DNA of 64,000 nucleotides from Chitinophagaceae bacterium 26-R-25 (GCA_029906195.1 JARWSJ010000004.1:248001-312000), one strand, 5' to 3'. Positions 52,222-62,010 are shown, numbered from the stretch's first letter. Notes: generated by a model from the sequence alone, not told the origin. Numbers and translations: made by a program.

Positions 52222-52367
52222 AATAATTAGGAATTAGAAATTAGGAATTAGGAATTGGGCATTTCTGATGATATTCGGTTGCAAAACGTGAGCAGTCAGG
52301 AAAAGTTGTAACTATACAGTTGTTTCACAGAAACAATTCTTAATTCTTAATTTCTAATTCCTAATTG
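52222..52367. repeat. Facing AGGAATT heptamer arms before the exporter operon
   Basis: The left arm 52222-52258 and right arm 52336-52367. The right arm contains the stop codon and last codons of the metzincin gene (minus strand). Confidence 0.83.
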
Positions 52368-53016
52368 AGCCTCCATGGCTCTCATGATAAACACTCGAAA
52401 AATCCCCCACCACCGCTCTGTCATTTTTGAAAGAAAGTTTATGGAGTTGAAGATTATCTATATCGCTTTGCAACACTTTTCTATGAACCGGATTTAGGGT
52501 GCCGCCCGGCGTGGCGGGCGCTGCCACTGCGCTGTATTGATACAGTGGGTCGCAAATGGTGCCGCGCGGATACATGATACCTGGCGCGCCTTTCCCTCTT
52601 ATATCCAATTGAACAGGATGAAGTAGTCCCAGCGTATGTCCATACTCGTGAGCAGCAGTTGTTGAATGATCAAGAATGTTCGCAAGTTTAAAGTAACCCG
52701 TATTGCAACCAATACCATCAACAAATGAAATATCCTGGTTAGAAAATTCTTCAATGCGGAAGTAATTATTTCTTGGATCATCATTGTACCAAACTTCCTC
52801 CGGAGTAAGATGAGGTTTGTAAAAACCTTCAATGCGCAGAACAAACGAAAAGGAGTTTCTCTTGATGATAACTATTTTTTCAAATTCATTCCATTGTTGC
52901 TGAATGTCTTGCGCAACCTGCATCGCAAGAGATTCAGTTGCCGCATCACCGTAAAAAAATAACCTCGAATGAATAACGAGTTGTTGTGAATGATGATCAA
53001 GATAAGCTTCTCCCAT
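52354..53016 (-). CDS. Metzincin-type zinc metalloprotease without signal peptide
   Basis: A 220-residue protein with the complete metzincin zinc site HEYGHTLGLLH (H123, E124, H127, G130, H133) and a Met-turn GIMYP (M148). This places it near the M10/M12-like proteases. No signal peptide or lipobox is visible at the N-terminus (MGEAYLDHHSQQLVIHSRLF), and no propeptide cysteine switch is seen, so it appears to be made active and cytoplasmic, or exported by another route. The last codons ATT AGG AAT TAG come from a repeat arm. It is divergent from the large T9SS gene. Confidence 0.85.
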   Translation of the reverse strand: MGEAYLDHHSQQLVIHSRLFFYGDAATESLAMQVAQDIQQQWNEFEKIVIIKRNSFSFVLRIEGFYKPHLTPEEVWYNDDPRNNYFRIEEFSNQDISFVDGIGCNTGYFKLANILDHSTTAAHEYGHTLGLLHPVQLDIRGKGAPGIMYPRGTICDPLYQYSAVAAPATPGGTLNPVHRKVLQSDIDNLQLHKLSFKNDRAVVGDFSSVYHESHGGSIRN

Positions 53017-53306
53017 GGAGTTATAAGTTTTGAGTTAAGTAGTGAATTATGCGTAACAATTAATTAATCACATCAATTACATCTTGCCAGTCAGAACGCA
53101 TTACTCACAACTCACAACAAATCTAATTGTTTACGTATAAAAATGGCTACGGGTTTCTACAAACGACAAGTAAAACCCCTCATCGTAGATTTACAGGGCT
53201 TCGCGCACTTTTGCACTATTTCATTTTAGCCCTTGTAAAACACGCTGGAAGTGGCTTATTTTGTATTCAATCGTATCCGTTTCCCGTAATCTAAATCCGT
53301 GTACCT
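53017..53306. other. Divergent regulatory gap
   Basis: These 290 bases between the metzincin and T9SS protein genes hold a short ACTCACA/ACAACTC heptamer stretch near 53102-53118 and the promoter-like site described separately. No gene is supported. Confidence 0.5.
53233..53263 (+). promoter_or_regulatory. Likely promoter of the large T9SS protein gene
   Basis: TTG at 53233-53235 and TTATTTTG at 53256-53263 (7 of 8 matches to TAnnTTTG) with 20 bases between. This is the same -7 sequence as the mraZ promoter. The start would be near 53270 with a leader of about 37 bases. Confidence 0.58.
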
Positions 53307-56300
53307 ATGAAGATAAAACTCTACACTCTATTCAAACTGGCATTGCCGGTTATTTTTCAACTTCTCATAGTACAACTTGCATTGTCGCAAGACTGCTCCA
53401 CACTTAAGGCCACCACCAAAGCAACAGAGTCTCGATGCACTGCAACGGGTTCTATTGAAGTGACGGCAACCGGTGGTAGCAACAACTATAATTATAGAGT
53501 TGACGGCCCGGTTACAACCTCCTATACGTCATCCCGTTTGTTAACAGGTCTCTCTGCAGGCACCTACACTGTTTATGTGAAAGACATCGTGAAGGGGTGT
53601 GAAATTACGGTTGGCACCGTAGTTGTACCAGGAAGTTATAGTGATCCCCGTTTTGCATTGGTTAAAACTGATGTGACTTGTAAAAACGGAAGCGATGGTA
53701 CAATTTCTGTAACAGGAGCTGTGAATGGAAGAACGCCTTTCATTTATACCATAATGGCGCCTTCTCCGTCTTCTGTTGGCGCAACCAATACAACCGGTAA
53801 ATTTACCAACCTCTTGAGTGGTGAATATGTAATACAACTGCAAGACTCATGTGGCGGTAAACAAACACGCCGCATTACCATTCTTAACTATGATTGGTGG
53901 ATAGATAGCCAATCCATTACCAATGCTGGCTGTGACCTCGTAAATGTATCAATTGGTCTTAAAGACAATAAAGGAAACACAAGCGGATCAGGTACATTGT
54001 TTAGCGGATTTACTTTTGGTTATACTTTGTCAAAAGGAGATACAACCTATGTTGGTTCTTCCAGTTTTTCATTTCATTTAGCGAATAAAAGAAGTGCGGT
54101 TATTGTAGTAAAAGATCCTTGTGGAAATACAAAAACGGTCAACTGGACAAACAATTTAATTCCATCACTGGCAGCTAATGTAACTACAACGCCAACCTGT
54201 AAAACATTCACAGCGACAGTTACAGGCCAGGTAAATTTTACTGCACCAACACAATATAAATTATACAACAGCTCAAACCAGCAAGTAGCGAGCAATACTA
54301 CCGGAACATTTACTGGTCTTGCATACGGAACATATAAAGTAACAGCTTACGATGCGTGTTATGATACAACCATTACACGAACATTTACTGCAACACCAAC
54401 TAAGCCTTCAGTAAATGCGACAGTAAGTGTAAGTGGTAAACAATGTTCTACATTTGATGCTACAGTTACCGGTCAGTCAAACTTATCGAGCCCGCAATTT
54501 TATTTGTATGATAAAAATGGTGCGCAGGTGGCAACCAATACCAATGGCGTTTTCACGGCTATCCCATATGGTTCATACTCTATTAAAATTAAAGACGCTT
54601 GTTATGACACGACTATTACGTTGCAGTTCACTCAGAAGCCTACACAACCAAGTGTAAATGCGAACGCGGCGATTAGCAATCAAAAATGTACAACCTTCTC
54701 CGCAACAGCATCCGGCAGTAATTTGAGCAATCCTCTTTATTGCCTCTTTAATTTGAGCGGTACTCAGATCGGGGGTTGCAACAACACAGGAGTCTTTGAT
54801 AACATCCCTTACGGCGATTACAAAATAAGAGTAACAAACAGTGCAAGTTGTTATGATACCACTATGTATGTTGCCGTTTCAGGAAAGAGAAAGAAACCAA
54901 CTGCAGGTAGCTATGGTATTTCAAACAAGGATTGTAAGGGCTTCACGCTTACCATCACAGGAGCAACCAATTTGACAAACCCTCTGTATTGTTTGTATGA
55001 TGATGGCGGAAACCAGGTGGGAGACTGTAATACAACAGGCAAGTTTACCAATGTGCCTTATGGTCATTATTATATCAAGATCAAGAATGATGCAACTTGC
55101 TACGACACTACACTTGTAACAGAAGTTACCGTTGCAAGAAATGCAATGGGCAAAGGCAACTACACAATTTCTAACTTGACTTGTAGCGGATTTAGAGTTG
55201 CCATCAGCGGTGCTACGAACCTGAACAATCCTACGTTTTGTTTATACGATGTAAACGGCAACCAGGTGGGAGATTGTAATGCTACAGGCGTGTTTGATAA
55301 TGTGCCTTACGGTTCTTACTGCATCAAAATAAAAAATGATCCTGCATGTTACGATACCACAATGATGCAATGCTTTACTCAAAATCGTCCTGTGCCTGCA
55401 ATGGGTACGTACACGATCACAAAATCATGTGCAACATTTGATGTTAAGGTCACAGGCAATACTGCTGTAAATAATCCTGTTTATACATTGGTAGATGCGA
55501 ACGGCAACCAGGTTGGATCTACAAACACAACCGGTGTTTTCACAGGCATTCCTTATGGTAAGTATTGTATCAAATTGAAAAATGATCCTTCCTGTTATGA
55601 TACTACTATGCAAACCTGTTTCACAGCAAACAGGTTGTTGCCAAGTGCGGGACAGTACACATTGAGTAATCAGGGTTGTACAGGATTCGATGCAACTATA
55701 TCTGGTTCATTGAATCTTACAAATCCTACATACACTTTGTATGATGCGAATGGTAACCAGGCTGGAACGTCAACAACGGGTAATTTCACTAACATACCTT
55801 ATGGTTCTTACAGTGTTAAGATCCAGAATGATCCATGTTATGATACAACCATGATACGTTATTTTGCTGCGGCACACGCGTTGCTATCGGTAGACCAGAA
55901 TGTAAACATCACCAAAGGTTGTGCGTCTATGGATGTTAAGATCACGGGCCAAACCAACCTTTCCAATCCTACATATACTTTGTATGACAAAAATGGCAAT
56001 CAGTTTGGCACTCCAAATGCAACTGGTGCATTTCCAGCAATTCCTTACGGAGATTATTGTATCATGATTAAAGATGGATGTTATGACACAACCATTAAGC
56101 GTTGCTTCAGCGTTTTGCCAAATCCGATAAGCATTTCATTATCAGCCGCACAATCTTGTGCGATAGGGGCTACCAATATCAAAGTAGTATTTAACTCCGG
56201 TTCTTCTCCATACACGGTTGCCGTATACAATCCATATGGTGACGTAGTGAGTACTCAAACATCTAACAGCAATACTGTTATGCTGAATGATTTGCCAGGT

Positions 56301-57725
56301 TTGGATAACAACAAACAGTACACAATTATTGGAACCGATAAATGTAGTGTAGCAGACACCGCGAAAATAACGCCGGTAGCGAGCTATGTGAATCGCAACA
56401 TAAGCTTCCAGTCCAAATGCCCTACGGCACAATGGGAAAATGGAGCGGCATTGATCAGTATCACAACATCGTCAAACCTTGGAACAGCAACGCCGACAAT
56501 CATTTCCAAAAATGGGACGGCAACAACGATCAACTATTCTATTACCACGGGTAATGGCTTCCAGTTTGTCGACATAGAACCTGCCACCTACATTTTACAA
56601 TACTCAATCTCTGGTTGTTCAGGGCATGTTTATGATACAGTAACAGTGGCACCTTATGCGTATCCAAGTCTTGCACAATCTGCCGCCTACCAGTGCGACA
56701 ACAATAGCTTTAGTGTGGGAGCATCACCAAGAGGTGGTATCGGGCCGTTTACTTACGAAGTAATTGGAAGTTCACCTGAGTTCCCTTCCATTGTGGCCCC
56801 TCCGCAGAGCAACCCTGTGTTTACTTTTGACAATGGTGTGGAATATTCTCTCGTTCGTTTGCGAGCAGTAGATGCCTGCGGTAACGCGACATTGAACGAT
56901 GTTAACATTCTGCCGTTGGCGAACTCAATAGTATCCGCATCTGCAAACTGCTTCTATAAAGACGTGACTTTAAGTGTGGACACTGTTCCAAATGCAACAT
57001 TTGAATGGTACAAGATCAATAGCAACACAGACAGCACACTGGTAGGCACCGGCACCAAATTGCATATGCCTGCATTACTGCCTGATGAAGCAGGTGTTTA
57101 TCTTAGCAAAATGTCTGTAAACAGCGGCTGCTTAACCAAGCTGGCATACTTTAACGTAACCGGAAATTGCGACGGTGTGTTGTCGATGAAAGTATCGTTA
57201 TCTGGTAAACAAAACCGCCAGGGTAATCAGTTAAGCTGGGTGGCAAACAGTGAAACAAATGTGCAAACCTACGTTATAGAAAGAAGTACGTTCGGTAGCG
57301 ACAACTATGAAACAATCGCAACGGCAAGCGCAAATAATACCAGGTCATCCAGCAGGTATGCATTCGTTGACAAAAATGCCAATGCTGCCGTAAGCAACTA
57401 TAGAGTAAGAGTTGTCGATGTAAATGGCACATCAACATTCACGAATAAGATAACCATTACAAAAGAGGACAAGGCTGAAATAGTAGTAATGCCAAACCCT
57501 GTAACAACTGAGTTTAACGTAAGCATTGCAGGCAAAAAAACGCAGAATTATCAGCTCTCTCTTTACAATATGGCGGGTCAGTGTGTGTTCACCAAACAGG
57601 AAGTGAATATCCAGAACGCTACGTTGAAATATGAAAGAGGAAACATTCGTCCTGGTATTTATGTATTGCGTGTTTACAATACTTCAACAGGAGCTACCAC
57701 CGTTACGAAAGTCCTGTTCCAATAA
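53307..57725 (+). CDS. 1472-residue T9SS surface protein with eight repeats
   Basis: A large secreted protein: signal peptide (about residues 1-27, ending LALSQ), an N-terminal SprB-like region (about 28-290), eight tandem repeats of about 80 residues (about 295-936), a further Ig-like region, and a C-terminal type IX sorting domain (from about residue 1390, VVMPNPVTTEFNVSIAG to VTKVLFQ). Each repeat has a C-x-x-F/M start, an NPxYxLYDxNGNQ-like segment, GxFxxIPYGxY and a CYDTT motif with paired cysteines. Such proteins serve as adhesins or gliding/matrix proteins; the exact role is not known. The gene is alone, with its own promoter and terminator. Confidence 0.9.
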   Translation: MKIKLYTLFKLALPVIFQLLIVQLALSQDCSTLKATTKATESRCTATGSIEVTATGGSNNYNYRVDGPVTTSYTSSRLLTGLSAGTYTVYVKDIVKGCEITVGTVVVPGSYSDPRFALVKTDVTCKNGSDGTISVTGAVNGRTPFIYTIMAPSPSSVGATNTTGKFTNLLSGEYVIQLQDSCGGKQTRRITILNYDWWIDSQSITNAGCDLVNVSIGLKDNKGNTSGSGTLFSGFTFGYTLSKGDTTYVGSSSFSFHLANKRSAVIVVKDPCGNTKTVNWTNNLIPSLAANVTTTPTCKTFTATVTGQVNFTAPTQYKLYNSSNQQVASNTTGTFTGLAYGTYKVTAYDACYDTTITRTFTATPTKPSVNATVSVSGKQCSTFDATVTGQSNLSSPQFYLYDKNGAQVATNTNGVFTAIPYGSYSIKIKDACYDTTITLQFTQKPTQPSVNANAAISNQKCTTFSATASGSNLSNPLYCLFNLSGTQIGGCNNTGVFDNIPYGDYKIRVTNSASCYDTTMYVAVSGKRKKPTAGSYGISNKDCKGFTLTITGATNLTNPLYCLYDDGGNQVGDCNTTGKFTNVPYGHYYIKIKNDATCYDTTLVTEVTVARNAMGKGNYTISNLTCSGFRVAISGATNLNNPTFCLYDVNGNQVGDCNATGVFDNVPYGSYCIKIKNDPACYDTTMMQCFTQNRPVPAMGTYTITKSCATFDVKVTGNTAVNNPVYTLVDANGNQVGSTNTTGVFTGIPYGKYCIKLKNDPSCYDTTMQTCFTANRLLPSAGQYTLSNQGCTGFDATISGSLNLTNPTYTLYDANGNQAGTSTTGNFTNIPYGSYSVKIQNDPCYDTTMIRYFAAAHALLSVDQNVNITKGCASMDVKITGQTNLSNPTYTLYDKNGNQFGTPNATGAFPAIPYGDYCIMIKDGCYDTTIKRCFSVLPNPISISLSAAQSCAIGATNIKVVFNSGSSPYTVAVYNPYGDVVSTQTSNSNTVMLNDLPGLDNNKQYTIIGTDKCSVADTAKITPVASYVNRNISFQSKCPTAQWENGAALISITTSSNLGTATPTIISKNGTATTINYSITTGNGFQFVDIEPATYILQYSISGCSGHVYDTVTVAPYAYPSLAQSAAYQCDNNSFSVGASPRGGIGPFTYEVIGSSPEFPSIVAPPQSNPVFTFDNGVEYSLVRLRAVDACGNATLNDVNILPLANSIVSASANCFYKDVTLSVDTVPNATFEWYKINSNTDSTLVGTGTKLHMPALLPDEAGVYLSKMSVNSGCLTKLAYFNVTGNCDGVLSMKVSLSGKQNRQGNQLSWVANSETNVQTYVIERSTFGSDNYETIATASANNTRSSSRYAFVDKNANAAVSNYRVRVVDVNGTSTFTNKITITKEDKAEIVVMPNPVTTEFNVSIAGKKTQNYQLSLYNMAGQCVFTKQEVNIQNATLKYERGNIRPGIYVLRVYNTSTGATTVTKVLFQ
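54190..56115 (+). repeat. Eight coding tandem repeats, about 240 bases each
   Basis: The units are degenerate at DNA level but share CYDTT (TGTTATGATAC-type), GGNQ and PYG(S/D/K)Y segments. Repeats 4 and 5 are the most alike (ITGATNL / ISGATNL), which suggests recent duplication. Confidence 0.82.
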
Positions 57726-57752
57726 ATTTCGGTGTAAATTTTCATAGCAAAG

Positions 57753-57780
57753 AAGAGCCCCGTATTTACGGGGCTTTCTT
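57753..57780. terminator. Terminator after the large T9SS gene
   Basis: The stem AGCCCCGTA / TACGGGGCT (57756-57764 and 57767-57775) around TT, followed by TTCTT. It can act in both directions between convergent genes. Confidence 0.82.
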
Positions 57781-57785
57781 ATTGG

Positions 57786-57888
57786 CTGAATAACTGAATA
57801 ATTGAATAACTGAAGCTTTTAATTCGACCTGTGCCTCGATCAATCAACGACCCTCAATTATTCAATTATTCAGTTATTCAGTCATTCC
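57786..57888. repeat. Facing GAATAACT octamer arms
   Basis: The left arm 57786-57814 and right arm 57854-57887. The right arm abuts the stop codon of the convergent FadN-like gene. Confidence 0.83.
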
Positions 57889-60266
57889 TAGTTCCTCACC
57901 GGCTTTCCTCCTTTCAGCACACTCTGTATTCTTTCAAGCGTTTTCTTTTCACCTGTGAGGCTAAGGAAGGCTTCGCGCTCAAGGTCAAGGAGGTATTGTT
58001 CACTAACGAGGGATTGTTCGCTAAGGTCACCGCCGCACATTACATAGGCCAGTTTTTTTGCTACCACCACATCGTGATCTGTAGCGTAGTTAGCGCGCCA
58101 CATGCCGTTAATGCCTGCATATAATGCGCCCAAAGCGGAGCGGCCAAGCACCTTCACATCTGTGCGCTGAGCCGGAGTTGTATAGCCGCGATCGTAAATT
58201 TCTATCACGCTGTTTTTAGCATCAGCAATTCTTCTGCCCGGGTTCATTACAATTTCATCATGACCTTTTCGAAGAATGCCCATATCAAAAGCTTCTGCCG
58301 CAGATGTTGCTACTTTTGCGGTTGCAATAGTTAAGAAGCGATTTTTTAAAGTAATGGTTTCGGGTTCATCTTCATGCATTTCATCTGCCGCACGAAGCGC
58401 AAATTCTTTTGTGCCGCCGCCGCCGGGAATGAGTCCCACACCAAGCTCCACGAGACCAATATATGTTTCCGCTGCTGCACAAACTTTATCGCTGTGAAGG
58501 CTTAGCTCACATGCCCCGCCAAGCGCCAAAGCATGCGGTGCCACCACAACCGGTACGGAGGAATAACGGGCCCGCATCATAGTGTTTTGAAACATGCGTA
58601 TCGCCATATCCAGTTCATCATATTCCTGCTCGATGGCAAACATGAAGATCATGCCCACATTTGCACCTGCAGAAAAATTCGGTGCATCGTTTGCAATCAC
58701 CAATCCTTTGTATTTTTCCTCTGCGAGCGCTATCGATTTTTGAATGCCTTCCAATACTTCACCACCAATGGTTCCCAGTTTGGTGTTCCATTCAAGGCCT
58801 AGTACATCACCACCGAGGTGATAAGTACGGCAGGCACTGTTTTTCCAAACAGTCTGATTTTCGTAATTCTTCATTACGATGAAAGCTTCGCCGCCAGGCA
58901 ATGGCTTGTAAGATTTGCTTTCAATGTCATAATACAGGCGCTTGCCATTTTCAACTTTATAGAAAGATGTAAATCCTTTTTGCAACATTTCCTCCACCCA
59001 TGGCGCTACCGTGTATCCCGCTGCTTTTATGGCTTCTGTTGTTTTCGCCACGCCCAGTACATCCCAACTTTCAAAAGCGCCGATTTCCCAGCCAAAGCCC
59101 GCCATCATAGCATCATCAATTCTATAAAGCTCATCGCTTATTTCAGGAATACGGTGAGAAATATAGGAAAACAAACCATAGTGGAATTGTTTGTAAAACT
59201 CGCCCGCTTTATCTGTTCCGCTCACCAATGCTTTCAATCTTGTTTTAAGATCGTCAATTGGTTTTGCCGCTTCCACTGTTGCGAATTTTGGTTTTTTGCG
59301 GGGCTCATATTCAAGCGTGGAAAGATTCAATACCAATATTTCTTTTTCGCCGCCGGAGCCTTTTGTTTTCTTAAAAAAGCCCTGGCCCGTTTTATCACCC
59401 AGCCAATTGTTTGCCACGACTTTATCCAGCCATGCAGGAATCTTAAATGTATCTTTTTGCTCATCGCCCGGGCAGTTTTCTGCCACGCCGTTCGCCACTT
59501 TTACAAGTGTATCAATACCCACCACGTCCGCTGTACGGAAAGTAGCGGATTTCGGACGACCGATGACCGGCCCAGTCAATGCGTCGATCTCGTCAATACT
59601 CAGCGCCATTTTCTCAACCAGCTTAAAGATCGCCATGATGCCATATACGCCGATCCTGTTGGCAATAAATGCAGGAGTGTCTTTACAAAGCACCGTTGTT
59701 TTTCCTAAATACAAATCGCCATATTGCATCAGGAAGTCAACTACTTCAGGCGACGTGTGTGGTGTAGGAATAATTTCCAGTAATCTTAAATATCGCGGAG
59801 GATTGAAGAAATGTGATCCACAAAAATTGGCCTTGAAATCTTCGCTTCTTCCTTCCGTCATTAAATGAATAGGAATCCCCGAAGTATTGGAAGTTATTAA
59901 AGTGCCAGGTTTGCGGAACTGCTCCACCTTTTCAAATATTATTTTTTTTACGTCAAGTCTTTCAACCACCACCTCTATGATCCAATCACAACCGGCGATG
60001 TCTTTCATGTTATCGTCAAAATTTCCCGTAATAATTTTCTTAATCGCATCCTTGCTATAGATAGGAGAGGGATTGCTTTTTAACGTAGCCGCAAGTGCAT
60101 CATCAACTATTTTGTTTCTCAGTTTCTTGTCGGTACTGTCTGCTGCATCTTTGGGTACAATATCAAGCAACAAAACCTGCACACCAATGCCCGCAAAATG
60201 ACAGGCAATGCGCGAACCCATAACACCACTTCCTAATACGGCAACTTTTTTGATCGTACGTTTCAT
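57888..60266 (-). CDS. 3-hydroxyacyl-CoA dehydrogenase/enoyl-CoA hydratase fusion (FadN-like)
   Basis: A 792-residue bifunctional beta-oxidation enzyme. The NAD-binding loop VLGSGVMGSRIA (residues 10-21) opens the 3-hydroxyacyl-CoA dehydrogenase part (to about residue 430), and a crotonase domain follows (about 460-690, with SAGANVGMIF and HALALGGACELSLHSD). The dehydrogenase-first order and length match B. subtilis FadN and differ from E. coli FadB. No thiolase or acyl-CoA dehydrogenase gene is adjacent in the window. The last residues VRN and stop (AGG AAC TAG) resemble the repeat-derived ends of other genes. Confidence 0.92.
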   Translation of the reverse strand: MKRTIKKVAVLGSGVMGSRIACHFAGIGVQVLLLDIVPKDAADSTDKKLRNKIVDDALAATLKSNPSPIYSKDAIKKIITGNFDDNMKDIAGCDWIIEVVVERLDVKKIIFEKVEQFRKPGTLITSNTSGIPIHLMTEGRSEDFKANFCGSHFFNPPRYLRLLEIIPTPHTSPEVVDFLMQYGDLYLGKTTVLCKDTPAFIANRIGVYGIMAIFKLVEKMALSIDEIDALTGPVIGRPKSATFRTADVVGIDTLVKVANGVAENCPGDEQKDTFKIPAWLDKVVANNWLGDKTGQGFFKKTKGSGGEKEILVLNLSTLEYEPRKKPKFATVEAAKPIDDLKTRLKALVSGTDKAGEFYKQFHYGLFSYISHRIPEISDELYRIDDAMMAGFGWEIGAFESWDVLGVAKTTEAIKAAGYTVAPWVEEMLQKGFTSFYKVENGKRLYYDIESKSYKPLPGGEAFIVMKNYENQTVWKNSACRTYHLGGDVLGLEWNTKLGTIGGEVLEGIQKSIALAEEKYKGLVIANDAPNFSAGANVGMIFMFAIEQEYDELDMAIRMFQNTMMRARYSSVPVVVAPHALALGGACELSLHSDKVCAAAETYIGLVELGVGLIPGGGGTKEFALRAADEMHEDEPETITLKNRFLTIATAKVATSAAEAFDMGILRKGHDEIVMNPGRRIADAKNSVIEIYDRGYTTPAQRTDVKVLGRSALGALYAGINGMWRANYATDHDVVVAKKLAYVMCGGDLSEQSLVSEQYLLDLEREAFLSLTGEKKTLERIQSVLKGGKPVRN

Positions 60267-60274
60267 ACTTTTTT

Positions 60275-60598
60275 AATTGAAAATTGAAAGTTGAAAATTG
60301 AAAATGCAATCGAAATTTAAAGTTGAAAGTTGAATATTGAAAATGGTAGGTTGAAAACTAGTGAATCGTCGATTTTTATATCATTCATTCAATTTCAACC
60401 TTCAACTTTCAATTAATGAAAATGGTTAGTTAAACAACTAATTTATCGAAATTAAATAAATTTAATTGAAAAAATTGAAAGTTGAAAAAAATTGAAAATT
60501 GAAAGTTGAAAGTTGAAAATGGAGAGTTCTTTGTTGCCGTAATTCTGAATTATGAAAGGCCGAAAACTCTCCACTTTCAATTTTCAACTTTCAACTAT
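60275..60598. repeat. Double set of facing ATTGAAA heptamer arms
   Basis: Two hairpins in a row: left 60275-60355 with right 60388-60414, and left 60463-60528 with right 60566-60598. They fill the 328-base gap between the FadN-like and AraC-type genes. The last arm contains the stop codon of the regulator gene. No other content is seen. Confidence 0.87.
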
Positions 60599-61707
60599 TG
60601 AAGGCTTCTCCTGTTTTGTACAATAATGCTATTCGGATTAATGCCGTAATACTTTTTATACAATTGGGAGAAATGACTCACCGTTTTAAAACCCATTTCG
60701 TAAGCCAGGGTGGTAATGGAGCGCGGATTGCTTTGCAACATATCTTTCGCACGTGCCATGCGTACATCGAGGTAGTATTTGTAAACGCTGGTTCCTAATA
60801 ATTCTTTAAACCTGACCTTTAATTTTGTTTTACTTATTCCCGCTAGTTTAGCTAATTCATCCAGCGAAAAATGTTGAAAATGTGCGCTGTCATCAATGGT
60901 TTTTTTTATTTGCATAATCTTCGAAGCATCGCTAAACTGCAGGCCCTTGGATTTCTTGTACTTCTCCGACGTTATTTTTTTAATGAAATGTGCCAGTATC
61001 TTTAACACATTTCCTTGTATAATTATTTTTTCGGAAACAGAGTCTTCCCTCTCCATATTAATGATCTCCTGCACGAGATTGTATTTGACCGTTCCCAAAG
61101 CTGTATATAAATTGCTTGTAATTATTTCTGACTCGTTAAAAACTTTGCACGTGTCCTTAGAGTCACCCGCTTTGCAATGACACTCCGTACTTGTTTCCAG
61201 TGTGCAACATTGTGAAGTTTTATCTATTAATCCACACGGATGAGCAGAAGAATCCATATTCCACAGGGTATTTTGAAGATATTCCCTGGAGATACAAATG
61301 TAGATGGACTGGAATTTTTCGCCAGGTTCTGTTTTGAATGCCACAGGAATCGCTGATGAAGCCCAGTAGATGCTTGAGTTTGCAGTGCCTCCCATTTTGT
61401 GTTTTTTACCTTGAGAGAAATGGTCAACAGATGAAGGGCTGCAATTGAGATGCAATGAATAGTAAGGATCTTCGGTTGTAGCAGCCCGTTCGTAGAGCAT
61501 GCGAACATTATAAACAACGTCAGTAATACAAATGTCAACGTCGTTTGATAGTTTATAATATGTGCATGACCCCTCTGCGATATCCGGAGGAAAAACAATG
61601 CGATTGTTTTCGACAATCACATGTGAGTTAAATGTTTTGTTTATTTCTTCAGCTATGTTGTACAGCCACTCGTTGCCTATTCCGTTTTTTTTAAATTGGA
61701 TTTTCAT
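60595..61707 (-). CDS. AraC-family transcriptional regulator with cysteine-rich insert
   Basis: A 370-residue protein from the ATG at 61707 (an in-frame ATG at 61746 would add 13 residues). The C-terminal AraC DNA-binding domain (about residues 270-370) has LDELAKLAGISKTKLKVRFKELLG (first helix-turn-helix, split) and TLAYEMGFKTVSHFSQLYKKYYG (second). The N-terminal part (1-250) is not a typical cupin and holds a dense cysteine set: C158, C167, C168, C176, C178, C187, plus C48, C60, C89 and C138. The C-x8-CC-x7-C-x-C-x8-C arrangement suggests metal or redox sensing, which is inference. Target genes are unknown. Confidence 0.87.
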   Translation of the reverse strand: MKIQFKKNGIGNEWLYNIAEEINKTFNSHVIVENNRIVFPPDIAEGSCTYYKLSNDVDICITDVVYNVRMLYERAATTEDPYYSLHLNCSPSSVDHFSQGKKHKMGGTANSSIYWASSAIPVAFKTEPGEKFQSIYICISREYLQNTLWNMDSSAHPCGLIDKTSQCCTLETSTECHCKAGDSKDTCKVFNESEIITSNLYTALGTVKYNLVQEIINMEREDSVSEKIIIQGNVLKILAHFIKKITSEKYKKSKGLQFSDASKIMQIKKTIDDSAHFQHFSLDELAKLAGISKTKLKVRFKELLGTSVYKYYLDVRMARAKDMLQSNPRSITTLAYEMGFKTVSHFSQLYKKYYGINPNSIIVQNRRSLQ

Positions 61708-62010
61708 AATAGTTCTTTTAAGATATGTAAGTTGAATTCCGGACATAAGTATCCGTTACGTGCAGGGCGTTATACGCCTAAGTTCTTATAGGCGCAATTG
61801 TGCTTTCCCTTTTCTTATCATCATTTTTTGAGAAGAGTTTTTGTATCAGATATAAAATTATTTTCAGGGGTAAGTATCTGATCTACAAAATAGGACTAGT
61901 GTATTTTTGAAAGAGGCGGTTTTGAATCTCGTTTTATCAAATTGAGCTTTCAAAATGTTCTGCGCGGACTAAGATGATATAACGCATTGAAAGGTTGCCT
62001 GAGGCGGGGA

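Noticed and set aside
58818..59708. Open frame of 296 codons on the plus strand opposite the FadN-like gene
   Set aside because: It is antisense to a conserved enzyme gene over its full length and its translation is rich in Phe, Cys and His without any family pattern.
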